Source of the DNA: Pinus tabuliformis
Lineage: Eukaryota; Streptophyta; Pinopsida; Pinales; Pinaceae
Assembly: GCA_031772625.1 (NCBI GenBank)
Contig: CM062813.1
Span: forward strand, 692,860,420-692,924,419
Direction of reading: 5' to 3'
DNA: 64,000 nucleotides
A program made the translations under genes and the position numbers. This document shows positions 35,399 to 47,659 of the stretch, piece after piece; position 1 is the stretch's first letter; each line of letters starts with the position of its first letter. The notes under the pieces were generated by a model. It did not search any database and was not told the DNA's origin. It worked only from the letters and a program-made list of their open reading frames with translations.

Positions 35399-36565
35399 TC
35401 ATTTGTCGACAATGTTTTTCTTTTCTAAGGCTATAATACGTTTCTCTACCACTATTGCTTCCTTCATATTGTCAGCTAAAATTGTTTTGTTAGCTCTATC
35501 AACGAAGATTGCTATGTTTGATGGTAGAGCAGAAATGTACCATTCACTTCGAACTTCTTCGCTAGGCTTGGAGGTGGTAGGAATTTTGTTCAAAAGTTTA
35601 TTGAAACACGAGTTAAAATCTTTGATAGGTTCCCTTGATTCAACCCTAAGTTTAGACAGGTCATTGATCAGTGTCGCAGTAGACCTGTCATCACCGAACT
35701 TAGTCAAGAATTGTTCTTGGAAAATATCCCAACTAATGATAGATCCAGATGGTAATGAGAAATACCATGATTCGGTTGCTCCTTGCAAAGTGTAAGGAAA
35801 GAGCCGGATGACAGTGTCTTCATTAGTAACCCCATTGAGATTTATAGATAACATAAAGTTGTTTATGTGTTCTTCTGCCAGCATGTCTGCTTCAGGATTA
35901 AACTTAGGCAGCCATTTTTTAGGATGGGCCGGTATTTGACTCAAGGGAAAAGGCATTAAGACTGCCCCTGGGTTATTCCATGGAGTTTGGGCCATCGTTG
36001 AACTACTAACAGAGGAAAGTGTAGAAGATGATCCTTGCGGTTGGGAAGATGAGGATATTACAATTCCAGATGATTGAGAAGCAGATGTTGAAGTTCCAGT
36101 GGTCTAGTGGACAATAATTTGAAGTGGAGGGTTGGATGGTTGATTTCACGGTGGAGAGGTTGAGATGGATGATGATGGCGAAAGATTCTCGCTATCAGAC
36201 CCTTTAGGTGATTTCCTTGCTCTTTTCCTTGTAGGTAGAGGTAATTCAGTTGGTTCGATACCAAACTTTTCACTCTACAATCTGGTAAGGGGATGAGAAG
36301 GGTTATATTGTGAAGTCACACTGCCTTGAGATTTTTCAGATTTTTGAGGTGATATAGAAGATCGTTGAAGTTTATGGATAAAAGATTCAAATTCAGGAGT
36401 TTCAATAGTAGATTTCTATGAAATGTTTGGGTTTGTGGCAGTGGTTGTTGTTTTATCGACTTCTCGCTCAAGATTTAAAGATTCTAAATGCGATGGAGAA
36501 GTCGGGGGATATGGTGAGGGCAATTTACTCTCAAAATGGTATTTAGATTTAGATTTACTTGCCAT
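35399..36565 (-). pseudogene. Gag of element B
   Basis: The ATG at 36563-36565 (MASKSKYHFESKLPSPYPPT) lies just after the primer site. The first 190 codons are serine- and proline-rich and hold four stops, three TAG and one TGA, each one C-to-T change from CAG or CGA. From 35995 the frame is open: PKKWLPKFNPEADMLAEEHI, RLFPYTLQGATESWYFSLPS, WDIFQEQFLTKFGDD, SREPIKDFNSCFNKLLNKIP, the standard Retrotrans_gag domain. It ends at TGA 35399, also explicable from CGA, and continues in frame into the linker. Confidence 0.9.
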
Positions 36566-36575
36566 TCACAATTTT

Positions 36576-36599
36576 GGGCCCTCCTTATAGCGCCAAATA
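36576..36599 (-). other. Primer-binding site of element B
   Basis: The minus strand after the LTR reads TATTTGGCGCTATAAGGAGG. TGGCGC is a common start of primer sites in plant Ty3/gypsy elements. I could not assign the tRNA with certainty. Confidence 0.6.
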
Positions 36600-39205
36600 T
36601 GTTGAAGCCCCGAAAATTGGGTCTACAACAAGGGGGATACCCACCCGGTCTGGACCTTGGTTAGCAGCTCCTTTTCCGTTTGGTATAGTGGGTCCGATTG
36701 GGGATATGGGACTAGTTTCCAAATTTATTTGTGTGTGTGTTGAGAATTAATATTTCCTTCCTAATAATTTCTAAGTAAAATGCTTTTATTCTAAGTCTAA
36801 TTTAACAACATGCAATTGTATTCTAATGAACAGAAATATCTAATTCTAAAACTAACTTGGGATTTAATCTTTCAGCTATGCGATCTAAAATAATTTCTAA
36901 TGGCAATTGGTAATAAAGATCATTCAATTGCTATGAGAAAAGAATTCAATAAAGATAAATCGTTTCATATAAAAAGTTAGACGAAACAATTGTGAAAAAC
37001 ATATCGCATAATAAGTCACTCATATATTAAGCATAAATAAATGGCTATCACCATACAAAAGTTCCAAATGATAACTCAAGCATTCAAGCATTTATACATA
37101 AATAACTGAACATGAATATCACCTTAACACATAAGCATAAATTGTTAAGAGATAAAAGTACCATTTATAACGAGTTCTACTCATGAGCTCTAGCAATAAT
37201 GATTTATCTCTTCTTAATTCAATATCTACTAAGAGTACAAAAGTGCAATTTCAGTTGAAGATATTAAACACAGATATCAATAAATCTTGTTCCATTCATT
37301 CATCAAAACCTCCTCGAAGGGTGCAGAAGTGCATGTTTTGAGGACAAGTTTTTGATAAATTTTAGGACCCTTCTCTAAATGCATGAGAAGGGTTTAAATA
37401 CTACTAGCTAAATCTAAAAATAGTTTATTACAAAAATATAGGAGGTGGTTTAAATGGCTGTCCTCATTTCAGGAAAAAAATAAAGCAAAACTAAAACTAA
37501 AACTGAATCTGAAACTAAATCTAGCAATTAACTATCTATGAATCTGTTCCTTGTAGTCGCAAGCATCTAGCATTGGCTTGAGGAGAGTTGGCTGGCCAAC
37601 CTCCAACTTTAGCTGTCCTGCAAAAAAGGAATCAACAAGTGCTAGCGCCATCTTCTCGGCAGAGTTAGTGAGACATTTGAGAGTCATGCACTGACTATGT
37701 GGTTTAACCAAGTACTACTAGTAAGAACCCCAATTTAACTTGGTTAACCTTTTGATGGACTCTGCTCTTTCTTGAGCCTTTTGTCTCCAGCTTATCTATA
37801 GATGCTACAAATTTGGTAGAAATTTACATACCACTTGAAGATATCCCTGATAAATACCACTGGTTTTTAGAGCTCGGGTTTTGCTTTTTGCCTTTAGCAC
37901 TTTTTTCTACAATTTTCCGGGCTTACAGGCGACTGAGTGATTAGAGGCTTTCCTTCTCAAGAGGTTTTGCCTGGAAATGCACGATTAGTGCTAGGTGCTA
38001 ATCACTCATTAGAAACTGCCTCCGTTTCTTGATCTGGGCTTCCCTGGTGCTATTTTTTCGCCTCTTGCGCGCTTTTTGTTAGAGGATGTAAACCTTGAAT
38101 TTTGTGGAAAGAATGACTCCATGAGTTCTTAGCTCTGAGTCTTAAACTGTCGGTCTGTTATCTCAACACTATCCAGTACCCATTTGACCATGTCTGTGTA
38201 TGGAAGAATCTTGGGTCTCGCCGCTATCCGGTGCAAGAATGAGCATGCTAGTTCTATAATTGATGCCTCAGACGACCTGCGTGAGTCTGCAGTGGCTGTA
38301 ACTTCCATTACTCTGGGATTTTCTTCCTCGAGTAGATTGTGCATGCCTTCCCAAGTAGTAACGCCGACATCTCTGTTACAGGTGGTGTCTGTGTATAAGG
38401 GCGTCATTTCTTTATCTTTAGAACTCAAAACTTTTCCCTTCTTTCCCATAATATTTTGAACATAGCTATGTATACCTCTATGCTCTTCGCTCCTGCAATT
38501 TACAAATGAGGAAAGAGTAATGATAAGAAAAAGGTGACGGGAAAGCTTTAAATGCCAAAATCATATAAAATATATCACCCTACATGAAATGGCCCTTCGA
38601 TTAGATCAAAACCATATTTCATTAATGATTACCAACTAACTCATTAAATTAACATTAACGCGCATAACTGGGCATCGGTTTATGGAAAATCTTTTTCAAA
38701 CGACGAGCCCTGCAGATCTGTGGTAAGGCAATTTTGTGATTTTCTTCGCAATATCACAGATCTGTTGCGTGTGGCAATCATCCATTACCATATGTTTTCT
38801 GCGAAATGTGATTTGCGAGACGCGCCATCGCATATCGGCGGTTTGAGGTATTTCATCTTAAGTGATATTTGAAGCACATGAAAACTGCGATGCGATGAAT
38901 TTCTTTAGTATGTGATCTCGCATCGCGATTTCGCAATCTTAGGATTCTGTTTGTAGGAAAGCATCTATTACCTTTTTGCGATGCGACGTTTTTTATTGAG
39001 AGAACGGTTTTGTTCGAACTTATCATAAAACTTAAGTATTTTTAGATTTTCGAGTATTCTCCTAATTTTATGATAGTAAGATTTATTCAAAAAGGGAATA
39101 AAAGTCCTAATTTTATTTTTTTTTAATTTTTTGGATAAGGGTCCCAATTTATTTAGTATTAGTAATAAAAATAAATAAAAAGGGGGGTTGTTGCTGGCCA
39201 CAACA
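36600..39205 (-). repeat. 5' LTR of element B
   Basis: 2606 bp, minus strand TGTTGTGGCC to CTTCAACA, aligned end to end with 26877-29485. It carries the same sense ORF. Confidence 0.93.
37545..38449 (-). pseudogene. Sense ORF inside 5' LTR of B
   Basis: Same frame as in the 3' LTR: ATG at 38449, MGKKGKVLSSKDKEMTPLYT, TWEGMHNLLEEENPRVMEV, KILPYTDMVKWVLDSVEITD, a stop at about 38129, then in frame LVKPHSQCMTLKCLTNSAEK and LKLEVGQPTLLKPMLDACDY. The first 106 codons are open in this copy and 104 in the other. Amino-acid changes between the copies are frequent, as expected of neutral drift since insertion, so the ORF was coding in the parent element rather than selected here. Confidence 0.6.
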
Positions 39206-40580
39206 GTACCTAATAATGATTTATTATTGTTTATATGGGTTTAAGAACATTGAGGTGTTCCAAGAGAACTAGATATACATACTCAATATAGTAGTGACCC
39301 ATGGAAAATTTTTCAATTGGGCGAATATCCTATTACTCAAATTGCAACATTAGGTGGGGTGGACAAAAGAATCTTTACGAGCGAACTCGGCACCAAAATT
39401 CTATATGTCTCCATTTCTCTTAGAAGAAATCTGTGCAAAATATGTGTTCCCAGGAATTAAATGGAACTAGACTCCTGAGGAAAAGTTCTCAGTTTACTTC
39501 CACTGCAGAGTGTTATCCGAGTTGAGCATTAGAGGCATATGTGAAATATTAGTTGAAAACTTCATTGCAGTAATTTTTCACATGATTTTTGAGATTGATT
39601 CTCCTTGCATGATCAATCATGTGAAGGGGTCCCTTCGAGATATCGAAGATTGTTTTGTAGCTCTAGAGCATGCATACATCAGATGCTTTGGTTTTCAGAT
39701 ATCCCCTCATCTTATGCCATGATATGTGGCAAAAAAAGTGGTCATGCAAGAAGTTGCAAATCATCTAAATAAGGGGTTATCAATTCTTCATAGAAGAAAG
39801 AAATCCCCTTGGCCTATATTTCCATTCAAGATCATATTTTATTAATTAAAGAGTCACAAGTCTATGAAAATAGAGATATAGGAGCTGGAACACCTACACT
39901 TCACTACCAAATATTTCCATGGACATGATCCCAAGAGAATTGTCAGGCAACATTGTTAAGGTATTGATCACTATACAGGGTACTCATCTATGTTTACAGC
40001 AGAAGATGAGAAGATAAAGAACTATTACAATGCCAAGATGAGGAAACATACACTATTGGAGGCCAGTTCACCCCATGATCCACTAAATCAAGATTTGCAA
40101 GAGAAGGAGGAGGAAGAGATAAAACCTATAGTAAGGAAACTATCTCACAAGAAAAGGATTAGATATTCCTCAACAAGCGAGAGCAAAAATAAATGGAAAG
40201 TTGATCCCTTAAGCTCAGGAGCTAGCAAAGCATATCAGGAGAGAGGAGAAGCAGAAGAAGAGGAGAGAAAGAGCCAACATGATGAGTTGTTTGAAGAGAA
40301 GCAAGAAGAAGAAGAAGAGAGGAGGAGGATAGAGGAAGAGTAGCAGAGGCTTTACCAAGAGGAAGAAGTAACACAAAGATTGGAAGCAAAACAATTGACT
40401 CAAGAGCTAGAAGAGGAGCAGATCAAAGAAGAGGATACCATCCAACCAATGGAAGAAGAACCAGGTACTCTAGGGGATCATCCCCTCATAGGTGGTCATA
40501 TTCCATTTGGATAAATGGGGATTACGCCCCACTAGTAGACCAAGTCATGGATGAATGCAACGTAATGTTTTATCAACTGA
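39206..40580 (+). pseudogene. Accessory ORF of element E, part 3
   Basis: Continues from 26876: YCLYGFKNIEVFQEN, stop, then FYMSPFLLEEICAKYVFPGI, KFSVYFHCRVLSELSIRGIC, ILVENFIAVIFHMIF and DIEDCFVALEHAYIRCFGFQ, RRKKSPWPIFPFKI. From 39990 it becomes highly charged: KEEEEIKPIVRKLSHKKRIR, ERGEAEEEERKSQHDELFEE and on to 40430, a likely coiled coil of Glu/Arg/Lys. Stops and small shifts interrupt. Resembles, by memory only, long ORFs next to conifer retroelements. Role unknown. Confidence 0.55.
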
Positions 40581-41581
40581 AGAAGAGGATCGTATAATAA
40601 AGGCACAATTACTTCCCACAGGATCCTCAAAATCCAATCTCAGTGTCTAAAGAGAGAGTGATCATTGCCAAAACTATAAGAAATCCAAGGGTGGTCATGG
40701 CATCAAATGTTCCATTCGCTACAGTGGTACAGGACAACTCAGAGTATTTTTTGAATGAGAATTCTAGGTTAAGAAGAAAAATTGTTGTGGCAAAGCAACA
40801 GGTAGAACATATTGTAGCAGAGAACCAGTGGTTATCATCATAGAACTTCAATGTCATGGAATGGAAATAAACCATGCAAGAAGAGCTGGGGACAATGGAT
40901 GATAATATGTCACGACTATATGATGAGATGATACTTATACAATAGGTCATGGCTCCTCTCATTGGCATTCATAAGAACGCCCATGAAGTGGTGAAACTCT
41001 TGAAGATAGAAAATAGATCAATTGACTGGATGCAGGAGTACTGGACTGCCAAATATCTAGATTCTCTTCCAAATATGGAAAAGAGGGATAAAATCTCAGT
41101 AGAAATAGACAAAGATCAGCCGAGATTCCACCTACAAAATTACTTGCATCTAGGAGCACAATCAGTTAACATTATGGTTTCTCACAACCAGCTACATAAT
41201 GGGTTTGAGTCTCTAACACATAAATATGAAATGACCGCCATTAGATCCCTTGAAGCAATTAGAGGCAGTGAGGTCATTTTCCAGGAGATCGGGGAATACA
41301 TTCAATGAATCAAGAAATTAATGGAACAAGAAGGCTTGGAGGTAACAAAAGAAATTATTCAATAGTATGCCTTTACACCAGTCAAAGTGCACATGAAGCT
41401 TTCATGGTTGTGGAATAATGTACAGTCAAACTCCAATAACTTACTGGCGGAGGCATTGGAGGTGAAGATGCACTACAAAGAGGACTTGCCATATGGGATA
41501 AAAGACATCAAAAAGGAGTGTAGAGCATGGAACGCTTACATCACAATTGAAATCCATGAAGAATAAAATGATTTATCTATT
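40581..41581 (+). pseudogene. Accessory ORF of element E, part 4 (C-terminal end)
   Basis: FLNENSRLRRKIVVAKQQVE (about 40750-40810) still looks coiled-coil. From 40949 an open 119 codons read HKNAHEVVKLLKIENRSIDW, MQEYWTAKYLDSLPNMEKRD, HLQNYLHLGAQSVNIMVSHN, SLTHKYEMTAIRSLEAIRGS. After a stop at 41306-41308 the frame goes on to MKLSWLWNNVQSNSNNLLAE and ends near 41566, just before the LTR. The copy at 1325-1951 has the same order. Confidence 0.6.
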
Positions 41582-42372
41582 TGATGAATTTTGTCCTATA
41601 GTCATTTTTTTCTTATTAGGCCATTGTCTCATTTGTAAATTGTCTTATGTAAAAAATGTTATGGAATGAAGTCCAAGGGACACATGTGGAATATGAAAAG
41701 CCACACATTGGAATGTAAAGAGTCATGTAGTGAATATGAATAGTCATAGGAATTGAAGAGCCATGAGGAATTTCAAAGGTCATTGTATTTGTTATAATTA
41801 GGTACTCATAACTCAAGAAAAATCTTTTGGTTCATGGCTTTTGGAGTGCTTTAGATTCTAGAGGTCTTGTCTTGGCTTCTCCTGTAGGACATAGGATATA
41901 GATCATTCTTTGGAGAAGCGAGTTGTGGTTTGTGTTCCACTATTGGATACAATGTTTTGTCCATGTAACAGTCTACTTGGAATCTTATACCTTTAATCAA
42001 AAGCTCAATGAGCTGACATTCTTTCATACATGTATCATAGATGTAGTTTGACTATTCTGGTTATGTATATAGTATATGTTGCTTTATTCACATACTAAGT
42101 TAATGAACTATTTTTTTACTTAACTATGGTTATTATCGAATGAATGTTCTTATGTTTTAACAATTTTTGTTTATTATGTGGACTAATTTTCAGGTACTCA
42201 GCAAGACTTTCTCTTTATTTTTGGGTCCCCCTTTAGGATAGTACTATTACTTTTCTAACTAGTGGCTTGTTTCTCTCACCAGCCGTGGAATTTTCCCTAG
42301 TATACCTTACACTTTATGTCTCACAAATTTCACATTCTCATTGCCCAAAGTAGTGTGTGTTATCTTGTGTTG
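41582..42372 (+). repeat. LTR of element E, right copy (limits approximate)
   Basis: Matches about 1952-2722. It starts TGATGAATTTTGTCC after a purine-rich run, as the left copy does. Both copies also hold a 66-codon minus-strand ORF, which follows from shared DNA and is not taken as a gene. Confidence 0.6.
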
Positions 42373-42374
42373 AT

Positions 42375-42525
42375 TGGTATCCAAGGCATATCTTTAAATC
42401 ATTCCAATGGTGGCTAGACTATATGACCGGATGGGACTCCTATACAAAACGGTGGGATATCTAATTGGGACTTCACGTCAGGGGTATCCCCTTATATTTT
42501 TGGTGACATCCAACACCATCAACAA
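42375..42525 (+). mobile_element. Primer-site-like start of a third E copy
   Basis: TGGTATCCAAGGC (42375-42387) is a decayed form of the primer site at 2727-2739, and the next 130 bases match those after the left copy up to GACATCCAACACCAT. The match stops at about 42525. It is the 5' internal start of a further tandem E unit, cut off here. Confidence 0.55.
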
Positions 42526-43953
42526 CAAAAAAGTCACATAAATAGTTCAATTACTTTAGTACGTATGAAAACCAACATAAACTAGAAACATTAGAAGAAT
42601 AGTCTCAAAACATCCACGATTCATGCATGAAAAATGTGTTGGCCAGATGGCTTCAAGTATTAAGAAAAAGTCCGAAGATACACAAGTACAATGAACACCA
42701 CTAGCTCCAACAATGGAGAATTAGAGTCACTAATTTCTCCTCAAAAGTACTATCTCTATCTCTCTAATGCCTTGTAGGAGAATCGAAGGTTAAAATTCCT
42801 TTTCTTGAGTAATGAGGATCATTTTATAACTTGAGGCAAGAACTTTCATATCCTCATGACTCTTTAATTTCCAAATTTTAATGACCTTCAGACTTTAATA
42901 CTCTTGGACTTCCAAATGAATTTTGGAGTTACACATGACTCTTGGAATTACATGTATTTTGGATTTCTATACATGTCTCTTTTGTCCATACATGACTCTT
43001 GGACTTCCACTTATTTGTCTTTACAATAGTTACATGATTACATAATAACCTACACATCATCATGTGGTGAGGACATGACAAGTCACTATCATTGATTACT
43101 AGGACTCATAGTGACTGATGACATGGACTTTCTTTGATAAGTGACAAGGTTTCCACTTGTGTCTTTGATCTCGCATGCAACTTTTGTTTCATTAATGTCT
43201 TCACCCTCCAAAGGGTCTTTGATCGCATGGAGTGTTTAGGCTACTTCAATCATTAAGATTTCAATTTATTCTTTGTTCTTGAATGCTTCCTTTGACTACC
43301 CTCTTTTCCCAATCTTCTTCATTCATACTTTCCATGTTGTTCTTGAAGTACCTGAAACTACAATCACTCATGGAAAATAAACATTATCCTGAAAAATCTC
43401 CTATCCTAACATGTTTCATGCAAATTTCTTATTCATGACTTGATAGTGCATTTGGGAAGAGGAAGGAGAACTTATGGGCACAAAGGGTGCATTGTGAAAG
43501 GTTGTAGGGCTAGAGCTTCGAGGCTTAGAGGTGTGTTGATGCACTCAAGAGAAAAGAGAGAGCTCAAGGGAGGGCACAAGGTGAATTGTTGAAGGTTGAA
43601 GGAGTTAGGTTGCATGCTTCGATGTTGTGCCATGTGCTTAGCAAGGAGGAAGGCATTGTTTGAGGGCGCAGTTTAGAACAAGGAAGGGGAATGAGGCTTA
43701 GGAGTGTGGTTTTCTCTCTTGAAGGGCACAAGGTGTGCATCTGAACAATGAACGATTCCTGATCAAAGCTTAAGAGTGATCTTTTGAGCTCTTAGCCTTA
43801 ATGCGTTCACTTGTGCAACCAAAATTTGTCTAAGTCTAAAAGATGGAACAAGGGGTGAACATAATGATTTTAGAGATAAAATCAAGTGTGACGCATACCA
43901 AATAATCAATAAAACTTATACATGCTTGAATAATCATAAATAGACATCAAAAT
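42526..43953. other. Noncoding stretch with inverted LTR-E fragment and GTGCA repeats
   Basis: At about 42780-43050 the sequence resembles the complement of the E LTR (CTTGAGTAATGAGGATCATTT against CTTGAGTTATGAGGATTTATT in the complement of about 2160-2190, then several ACATGACTCTTGGA-like units), strongly diverged. At 43440-43770 lies GTGCA/GGGCACAAGG-rich text like that at 9990-10330. No gene recognised. Confidence 0.4.
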
Positions 43954-46900
43954 TGTAACACCCTCGTCCCACATCTACCCAAGAAACTGACTAGCCAGGG
44001 TAAACATATGACGATAGGCCACTATGATATGATTCAATCTCCTAAGTCACATTAAGGAAGTGGAACTGATGGAAACACACCATACATACATTCAAACTTA
44101 GCATTAGGACTCTCAAGAACCAATCCAACCTTTTTGCCAACTAGACCATGGGTCCCAATGAGCTTTTGGACCACTTGACCTCTGGATTCTCTCATGATAT
44201 GGGTATGCCAGCATCCAGGGACCTTTGGATTCTCTCACAAGCCTGTAAGCCAACTTCCAAGGACTATTTTGCATAGTGTTGTGCCATCATCCCTGGGATT
44301 TGAGCCACTTTTCCAGGCCTAGAGCCCAGGACACTAACCAGAATTGAATGACATATTCATAATAGTAAAATAACAAGAAAATAATAGTATAAATGCAATC
44401 ACTTGAATGTGACCTTGACTGGACCCCTACTATCCATGACAAGCATTTCATCAAACATATCACGAATATGAAATCTATAGGTGTAAATAACATATTTGAG
44501 CTTAGGGGTCTCATAATTAGCTAAGAATCGCTAAGACGCATTGATTCCTCAACACATCAACTGCCATTTCATCCATTAGTTCATAGATACATTGTAAATT
44601 CATTTACCAATAAAAACATGATGAGAGCCATACATAGCTTCTGTCATAAAAGATATACATAACCAACATAATAGCAACAAAAATACCAATGAAATCACAA
44701 CCATATGATCCACATATAACCCAATATAATACTCATAGAAATACAAGGAGAAATAACCTCATATTGATGATGCAAAATCCAAACCTAATGTTGAGCTAAT
44801 TTATTAAGACAAATTAAGACAAGTATTTAATTATCAATTCGGGTTTGTAAAACTTGGAGGCAAGTCCATAGTGTATGGATATCAGATGTAGCCAATCTTA
44901 GAAGATAAAATTTAAAGAGTTAAAGAAGTACATATTACAAATATAAACCTATTTTAACAATTTCTAATTCACTTGTATAATATATGAGGGATGAGGCTCC
45001 TAACTTAGGAGAACCAGGTTGTCCTTCCCTACAATACTACTTTCATGAAGATAAATCCAAATCACTAATTAACAATGGTTTATGATGCAGAAGATGTAAA
45101 AGAAGAGGTTCCTAACTAAGGAAGACCAGATTGTCATTCTTCATAATTATACTCTATCATAATCACCATTGCTTCAAACCAGAAATGTATAAATAACTTC
45201 AAATAAGAAAAGGAGAATGAAATTCAGTTTTAGTTCAAGATCAAATAGAAGGGGAATTTTAACTTAAATTCCTGTGTGTCCCTTCATATGTAGATTAGAA
45301 TTAAACCAATATCCATTCAATCAATCATCACACATTAATTCAAATAATAAAATCTGAAACAAAACAAGTAAACAAATCTAAAACAACTAGTTCATGAAAA
45401 TTAATATAGTTTAACAATGAAGTGTACTTAGCTTGGAGTGGGGGCCCTCCATCCTTGCCTTGCACACTTGAGGCTGCTATCAAATGCTGAAACTTCAAGT
45501 ACTCATCCATACTAAAGAACAACAAAATGAAAGTAGAACAAGTTCTTCTAATTAACCTCCAATATTCAAATGTCTCAGCATAAAGTTATATAAAACTACA
45601 TACATAAGCCTTCAAAGTTTTGGCTTAAATAGAAGATCATGAAACAAACTGATCTAAAGTCTCTCTAACAACTATATCTATTCATATCCATCTATCCAAG
45701 TCGAATCCATTCAATCCATCACTAAAAATATGGACAATCCCATGAAATCATAAAACTGCCCTATTTCCTAGGGATTTTCTGGATGACTAGTCATGTTTGA
45801 CCAGCCTTGACCGGGCCTGATTTAGCTTGTTTTGACCGAACCAATTGGAATTAGTTCAGTCCTAGTTCCCAAGCTTTCCATTCATGTATCTAGCTTGAGC
45901 CCAAGTGTCCTGCAAATATGTCATCCACATAGCCATTACGGGAATTTCTGATTCTGTCCAAAAATACTCTTAAAACCCAATTTTTGCAAAAATATCTAAA
46001 AATTGAAAAACATAATTTATTTGCTTGAATATGCATAATAAGGTCAAAATAAGGTGTATATGGATGGTATATGGTGGAAAATTATGGAAATTAGGTGGAT
46101 TTTAATAAGCAAAATTTGATAAAAAATGAGGGCCAACACCTAGGATGGGACTTCCACGTTCCACCTAACCATAGAATGGTTGAGCCAAATCTATCTTCAT
46201 CCATTCACCCTCATGCCATATTCCAAGCATGAATGTGGGATCTCATAGAGCACATCAATCCAAAACCATCAAGGGCTTCCAGAGGCCATCCACCTCAACC
46301 CATCAACAGTGATTCCACCTCACAGTCGTACATCACAAAACCATTATTAGATTGGTCTATACCCAAACCTTCCAGGGTTCTAGAGTGTTTGTTCCAACCA
46401 AGGCTTCCAGGGCTAGTAACTGAACCCACAACTTATACAGAGATTCCAGTGTGTTTGTCCAACGAGGGCTTCCAATAATAGTAACTCAACCCACCTAGGG
46501 CTTCCATAGTGTTTATCCAACCAAGGCTTCCAGGGCTAGTAACTCAACCCAAGTTGTTACAGGGCTTCCAAATCGTTTGTCCAACCGGGGATTTCAGGAA
46601 CTAATAACTCAACCCAAGCAAATAAAACATGACAACCAACCAAAAAAATAGGGAAATAAATCCACAATCTCCATGGTTATCCAGGAAATGGCAAGGCTAG
46701 GCAAATCCACTGTCAATCTAGGCAATCCTCCATGCCAGTGAAAGATCATGACCAAATATCCACATGCATGCTAAAACTAGTGAGGAAAACATACATGAAA
46801 CTTGGTACATGTAAGCAAAAATGTTTTAGTTGTTGATCCTGATGCCCTCTTTTGCTTTCATTCTCTTCCTTTGCATTCTTTCTTTAAGAATCCAAGTATG

Positions 46901-47356
46901 ATAAACCCTCCAAGAGTGTTCTAAGAAAACTCTAAGTATCGAAGAGTATGAGAGAGAGAGAATAACGAGAGAGCTCCAAAACTGCACTGACAAAAGGTTA
47001 GCAAAAATCTTGCCAACTGATCCGCATAATCCTTTTTATGAATGAGGCCTCTATTTTCTTCATTTTCCATTATTTTTCTTCATTTTCCTCCTCACATGCA
47101 ACCTATGACTTTTCACCTCCCTTTTCTCCTAATGTCCATTATTTTCATACATAAATGTGCCAAAAATGCCATTTTGCCTTTCCAAAGCCTTAGCCATTGC
47201 CTTTGCCAATTTCCTTGGCCATTAACCAACCACAAGTGATCCCTGTCACTATGCTTTTGCCCAACATTTAGCTTGGAATAAGTGTCCCATCAACCATGGT
47301 TATTATTTTTGTGTTTATTAACTTTATTACATGGGATTTTCACCAGGGTTTTTACA
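43954..47356 (-). repeat. 3' LTR of element D
   Basis: 3403 bp; plus strand TGTAACACCCTCG to GGGTTTTTACA, so the termini are inverted repeats TGTAA/TTACA. It contains internal duplications: GAGGYTCCTAACTWAGGA twice near 44990 and 45108, GGATTCTCTCA twice near 44190-44235, and a four-unit repeat at 46371-46617. No ORF of note. Confidence 0.75.
46371..46617. repeat. Four-unit minisatellite in LTR of D
   Basis: Units of about 60-65 bp share GGCTTCCA, GTGTTTGTCCAACCAAGG and CTTCCAGGGCTAGTAACTC with AACCCA. The four copies begin near 46371, 46438, 46496 and 46560. Confidence 0.7.
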
Positions 47357-47659
47357 GAAACCATCCTCGGTTTTCAACAACACCTATAACCACAAAACTT
47401 TTGTAAGCAAAATATACAGTCAATGGAGCTTTATAACTTAGCTTGTTGCAGTATTTACAATGATCAACATGTTGAGAAGCAAACCAACATGAAAACATAA
47501 CAACATAACATCATAATTACATGACATCCATATCGATTATTGGATCTTTATAACATATCTCATGGTGTTATTTACATCCATATACATATGTACATATAGA
47601 AACATCACAAAAACATATACCAAGACATATACCAAAACACCATACCAAAATTGCTTTTC

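Larger units (their letters stand above)
26877..39205 (-). mobile_element. Element B: Ty3/gypsy with LTR-embedded ORF
   Basis: LTRs of about 2.6 kb (26877-29485 and 36600-39205) flank, on the minus strand, gag, a linker, protease, archaeal-type RNase H, RT, gypsy RNase H and integrase. Flanks are GTACT on the left (26872-26876) and GTACC on the right (39206-39210), a 5-bp duplication with one change. LTRs differ at about ten of the first 165 positions. Several stops and frameshifts disable it. It sits inside the accessory ORF of element E. Confidence 0.92.
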
